A DNA stretch of 64,000 nt from an uncultured Photobacterium sp. (GTDB taxonomy: Bacteria > Pseudomonadota > Gammaproteobacteria > Enterobacterales > Vibrionaceae): positions 62,001 to 126,000 of the forward strand of contig NZ_CANMZV010000005.1 of the NCBI RefSeq assembly GCF_947502415.1, read 5' to 3'. The notes below the pieces were generated by a model that saw nothing but the letters and a program-made list of their open reading frames with translations, ran no database searches and was not told where the DNA came from. Position numbers and translations under genes: made by a program. This document shows, piece after piece, positions 61,690 through 64,000 of this stretch (the stretch's first letter is position 1; each line of letters begins with the position of its first letter).

Positions 61690-62814
61690 TTACTTACCAG
61701 ATTGATAAACGACAAACTTATTATTTTGTGCGATCACCGAAACGTTACCGAACAGACGCTTTAGTTTCCCATCGTAGCCCAAGTGACGGTTGCCAATCAC
61801 AATTAACTGGCCTTTTGGTCTTAGAACTTGCTTTGAGTCACAAAACATTTGCCAAGCAATATGATCAGTGATGGCTGTTTGTTGGTGGAACGGAGGGTTG
61901 CACAGCACCAGATCAGCACTGTTCGCCGGTAAGCCGTCGAGGCAGTTGTTGACCTTGGCCTGAATTTGTTCCGGCTCTTTCAGGTTTTGCTCGGCGTTGG
62001 CCAGACAGGATGCAACGGCCATATAGCTTTCATCAACACAGGTGACGGTAGCGTGTGGGTTTAGTTGCGCTGCTTTGATACCGATGACACCGTTACCGCA
62101 CCCCAAATCAATAATATCGTTATATTTGTTATTTTGTGGGATGTGTTCCAGCAGCAGGCGGGCACCAATATCCAGATTATCACTGGAAAAGACATTGGCA
62201 TGATTGGTGATAGTCAGGTTGTGCTCTGGTACTTCCCATTGCTGTGGGGCAGGCATCGGCTGAGCCAGATCCGGATTTGGCTGGCAGAAAATCAGGCGGG
62301 CTTTTTTGATAGCCAAAGATGTTTTGGTTTCACCTAGGTGTTTCTCGAACAGTTTCAGTGTCGAGGTGTGGATCTCTTTAGCTTTGGCAGCGCCGATTAC
62401 GACACAATCCCGAGGTAGCAAGTTACACAATTGCTTTAGCTGCCAGGTTAGCAGACGGTTATTCTTAGGTAGTTTAATCAGTATCAGCTGCGGGTTCTCA
62501 GGTAGCTCGGCCAGGCAATCAATGATTTTGATATGCGGAAGCTGGTTGGCCTTGAGGTTGGCGATACAGCCTTCTTTGGCGATGAAGGAGTCGGTTACGC
62601 TGGTGACCTTGCCTTTCTCTGCAAACCAGCAGCTTAGTGCCCCGAAACTGTCATTCATGATCAGAATTGGACGTTCTGGATCCAGCTCCATGTCGTGTAC
62701 ATGGTTGATAATGTACTCATCTGCCGCATCCCATGCTTGCAGGGTTTCATTTTTACGTGCCGGGTAGCGCTTGAGTTTTAGCGTACGCTCATGCAGGGTC
62801 AGCTCTGGTTTCAT
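61690..62814 (-). CDS. rlmG: 23S rRNA guanine-N2 methyltransferase RlmG
   Basis: A 374-residue SAM-dependent enzyme (E. coli 378) that makes m2G1835 in 23S rRNA. It has a degenerate N-terminal half (LQAWDAADEYII, ILIMNDSFGALSC) and a catalytic C-terminal half with DLGCGNGVIGI and the NPPF tetrapeptide in LCNPPFHQQTAITDH. RsmC shares the architecture, but NDSFGALSC and KAKEIHTSTLKLFEK favour RlmG. Divergent from bolA. Confidence 0.93.
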   Translation of the reverse strand: MKPELTLHERTLKLKRYPARKNETLQAWDAADEYIINHVHDMELDPERPILIMNDSFGALSCWFAEKGKVTSVTDSFIAKEGCIANLKANQLPHIKIIDCLAELPENPQLILIKLPKNNRLLTWQLKQLCNLLPRDCVVIGAAKAKEIHTSTLKLFEKHLGETKTSLAIKKARLIFCQPNPDLAQPMPAPQQWEVPEHNLTITNHANVFSSDNLDIGARLLLEHIPQNNKYNDIIDLGCGNGVIGIKAAQLNPHATVTCVDESYMAVASCLANAEQNLKEPEQIQAKVNNCLDGLPANSADLVLCNPPFHQQTAITDHIAWQMFCDSKQVLRPKGQLIVIGNRHLGYDGKLKRLFGNVSVIAQNNKFVVYQSGK

Positions 62815-63036
62815 TAAAGATTACTTTGAGGTATGTTAACGATTTGGTATCTATTTTCGCAGAACAAGCTCGCGCTGAAAACTAAAACACGGCCTTTGTG
62901 GCTTATTTAATAGGGCTGCTGTAATGCAGTCCGGAATAGATTACCTGGTAGAAAGTAATTGTTGTTTACGGAGTGTCCATGGATGTGCATAACGTGAGCA
63001 TGAAATGTCCACATAGCCTCGCTGAGGATGAGAGAA

Positions 63037-63351
63037 ATGATTCAGGATCGTATCAAAGAGAAATTGTTGCAGGCATTTGAGCCATTACACCTTGAAGTGG
63101 TGAATGAAAGCTATATGCATAATGTACCAGCAGGCTCTGAAAGCCATTTTAAAGTGGTGATTGTCAGTGAACAGTTCGATGGGGTTCGCTTGCTTGGCCG
63201 CCATCGCGCAGTAAATGCTGTGCTGGCAGACGAACTGTCCAATAATGTCCATGCTCTGGCAATGCATACCTATACTGAAAGTGAATGGCAAAATTTGTTC
63301 GATGGAGCGCCGTCAACGCCATCTTGCCGAGGTGGTTCAAAGTTAGGGTGA
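63037..63351 (+). CDS. bolA: BolA-family protein
   Basis: A 104-residue BolA protein, involved in morphology, stress response and, with a monothiol glutaredoxin, iron-sulfur handling. Contains [22 protein letters not shown] and the signature [13 protein letters not shown] with the conserved H near [16 protein letters not shown] 63037 follows ATGAGAGAA; ATG 63028 is an alternative. Located in the ampG-yajG-bolA area as in E. coli. Confidence 0.95.
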   Translation: MIQDRIKEKLLQAFEPLHLEVVNESYMHNVPAGSESHFKVVIVSEQFDGVRLLGRHRAVNAVLADELSNNVHALAMHTYTESEWQNLFDGAPSTPSCRGGSKLG

Positions 63352-63376
63352 GTAATCCTGAAGGTTAGAATTGATT

Positions 63377-63406
63377 GAAAAGCCGCATTTTTTTGCGGTT
63401 TTTTTC
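63377..63406 (+). terminator. Intrinsic terminator of bolA
   Basis: AAAAGCCGCA-ttttt-TTGCGGTTTTTTT with one G-U pair and a seven-T tail. Confidence 0.85.
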
Positions 63407-63609
63407 GGTCCGAAGTTTGAATCAGCAGGCATCATTTAGATTATTCTTGACGTATTATTAATCAAATTTTGCCCAGAATAAGGGCAATATGCCCTCCGGT
63501 GTATTGGGCTGCTTGAGCACAAGTAGAAGCTAGCAGGCTGGCTATACTTGGTAAAACGTAAAGTTCTTCTATTATTCGGCAGAGCTTCGTTCGGCAGAAA
63601 GGACATGGA

Positions 63610-64000
63610 ATGATAAAACTGAGTCGTAGCGTTGTAGTTGGGATGTTGTTGTTCGGTTTGGTTGCCTGTGGCGAGCAGGGGGGCGAGGCGCAGGGGCGCC
63701 AGGCAAAAACCATCGAGTGGAAACTGGTGACTTCCTGGCCTAAAGGCTTTCCTGGTTTAGGGCTTGCAGCCGAAAGGTTTGCCGAGAAAGTGAATAATTT
63801 AAGCCATGGCCGATTGATCATTCGGGTGTATGGCGCCGGTGAATTGGTACCGAGCTTTGAGGTGTTCAATGCCGTGTCGAAAGGTACGGCGCAAATGGGA
63901 CATTCAGCGGCTTATTATTGGCAGGAAAAAATCCCGGCAGCGTCTTTTTTTGCTGCGATCCCTTTTGGTATGACGGCACAGGAAATGAGTGCCTGGCTAC
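63610..64000 (+). CDS. TRAP-transporter DctP-type binding lipoprotein, N-terminal part
   Basis: The frame runs off the right edge, leaving 130 residues. It starts at ATG 63610, 6 bases after AAAGGA. The signal peptide ends in a lipobox FGLVACG (cysteine near residue 20), so the mature protein should be lipid-anchored. Then WKLVTSWPKGFPGLG, AAERFAEKVNNLSHGRLIIRVYGAGELVP and NAVSKGTAQMGHSAAYYW match the TRAP solute-binding family (TakP-like, organic and alpha-keto acids). Membrane subunits would lie beyond the window. An antisense frame over the same DNA is a shadow. Confidence 0.9.
   Translation, partial: MIKLSRSVVVGMLLFGLVACGEQGGEAQGRQAKTIEWKLVTSWPKGFPGLGLAAERFAEKVNNLSHGRLIIRVYGAGELVPSFEVFNAVSKGTAQMGHSAAYYWQEKIPAASFFAAIPFGMTAQEMSAWL

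Noticed and set aside
63462..63869. 135-codon minus-strand frame at the right end
   Set aside because: Covers the start of the TRAP binding-protein gene, which has a ribosome-binding site, signal peptide and family match on the plus strand.

Overview
The window is a stretch of a gammaproteobacterial main chromosome, almost certainly from the Vibrionaceae (a Vibrio or Photobacterium relative; the genus cannot be fixed from sequence alone). The evidence is the gene content and order: PomA/PomB sodium-type flagellar stator genes next to xseB-ispA-dxs, two OmpK-type porins, a vibrio-type Pla-1/VolA-like surface lipase, a RibBX-type riboflavin gene, and the run ndk-rlmN-pilF-rodZ-ispG-hisS-yfgM-bamB-der-alaX-yfgJ-xseA-guaB-guaA, which I recall as matching the Vibrio cholerae chromosome 1 order. 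No tRNA, rRNA, CRISPR array, complete insertion sequence or prophage was seen. Nearly all of it is core, vertically inherited DNA.

Layout. Bases 1-11,400: a tandem pair of peptidase B genes (the first cut by the window edge), ndk, then a co-directional housekeeping series (23S/tRNA methylation, pilus lipoprotein, cell shape, isoprenoid, histidyl-tRNA synthetase, outer-membrane assembly, ribosome GTPase). 11,500-15,700: a free-standing tRNA-editing protein, an AT-rich 0.5-kb gap packed with GATC sites that I interpret as crtS (the chromosome 1 site that licenses chromosome 2 replication), a zinc-ribbon protein, the broken remnant of a Fur-box-preceded peptide-type ABC ATPase, and xseA. 15,800-30,300: guaB and guaA, an AbgT-family transporter, the glutathione-dependent formaldehyde detoxification pair, tadA, mltF and purL. 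30,600-37,500: a very large surface lipase with two C-terminal beta-sandwich domains, a HAD phosphatase, a small membrane protein, glnB and a YitT-family membrane protein. 37,900-45,500: glyA, nrdR, ribD-ribE-ribBX-ribH-nusB-thiL-pgpA. 45,600-54,400: an unrecognised secreted EF-hand protein, dxs-ispA-xseB on the minus strand, pomAB and thiI. 54,400-64,000: yajL-panE, two ompK paralogues, ampG, a hypothetical gene, ppiA-yajG, rlmG, bolA and the start of a lipidated TRAP-transporter binding protein.

How it works together. Purine supply is the clearest regulatory theme: PurR-like operators are visible in front of guaB, guaA, purL and glyA. Isoprenoid synthesis is represented by ispG, dxs and ispA; dxs product also feeds thiamine synthesis, for which thiI and thiL are here. 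Riboflavin synthesis is nearly complete in one run, but the GTP cyclohydrolase II half of the RibBA-like protein lacks its zinc cysteines, so a separate ribA must exist elsewhere. Cell-wall turnover and recycling appear as mltF and ampG.

The most interesting items are the crtS candidate at about 12,535-12,830, the two-golvesin-domain lipase, the EF-hand secreted protein of unknown function, the tandem ompK genes with a hexanucleotide repeat in a predicted loop, the Fur-box ABC pseudogene and the tandem pepB genes. All assignments come from reading the sequence and remembered family knowledge; no database search was run.
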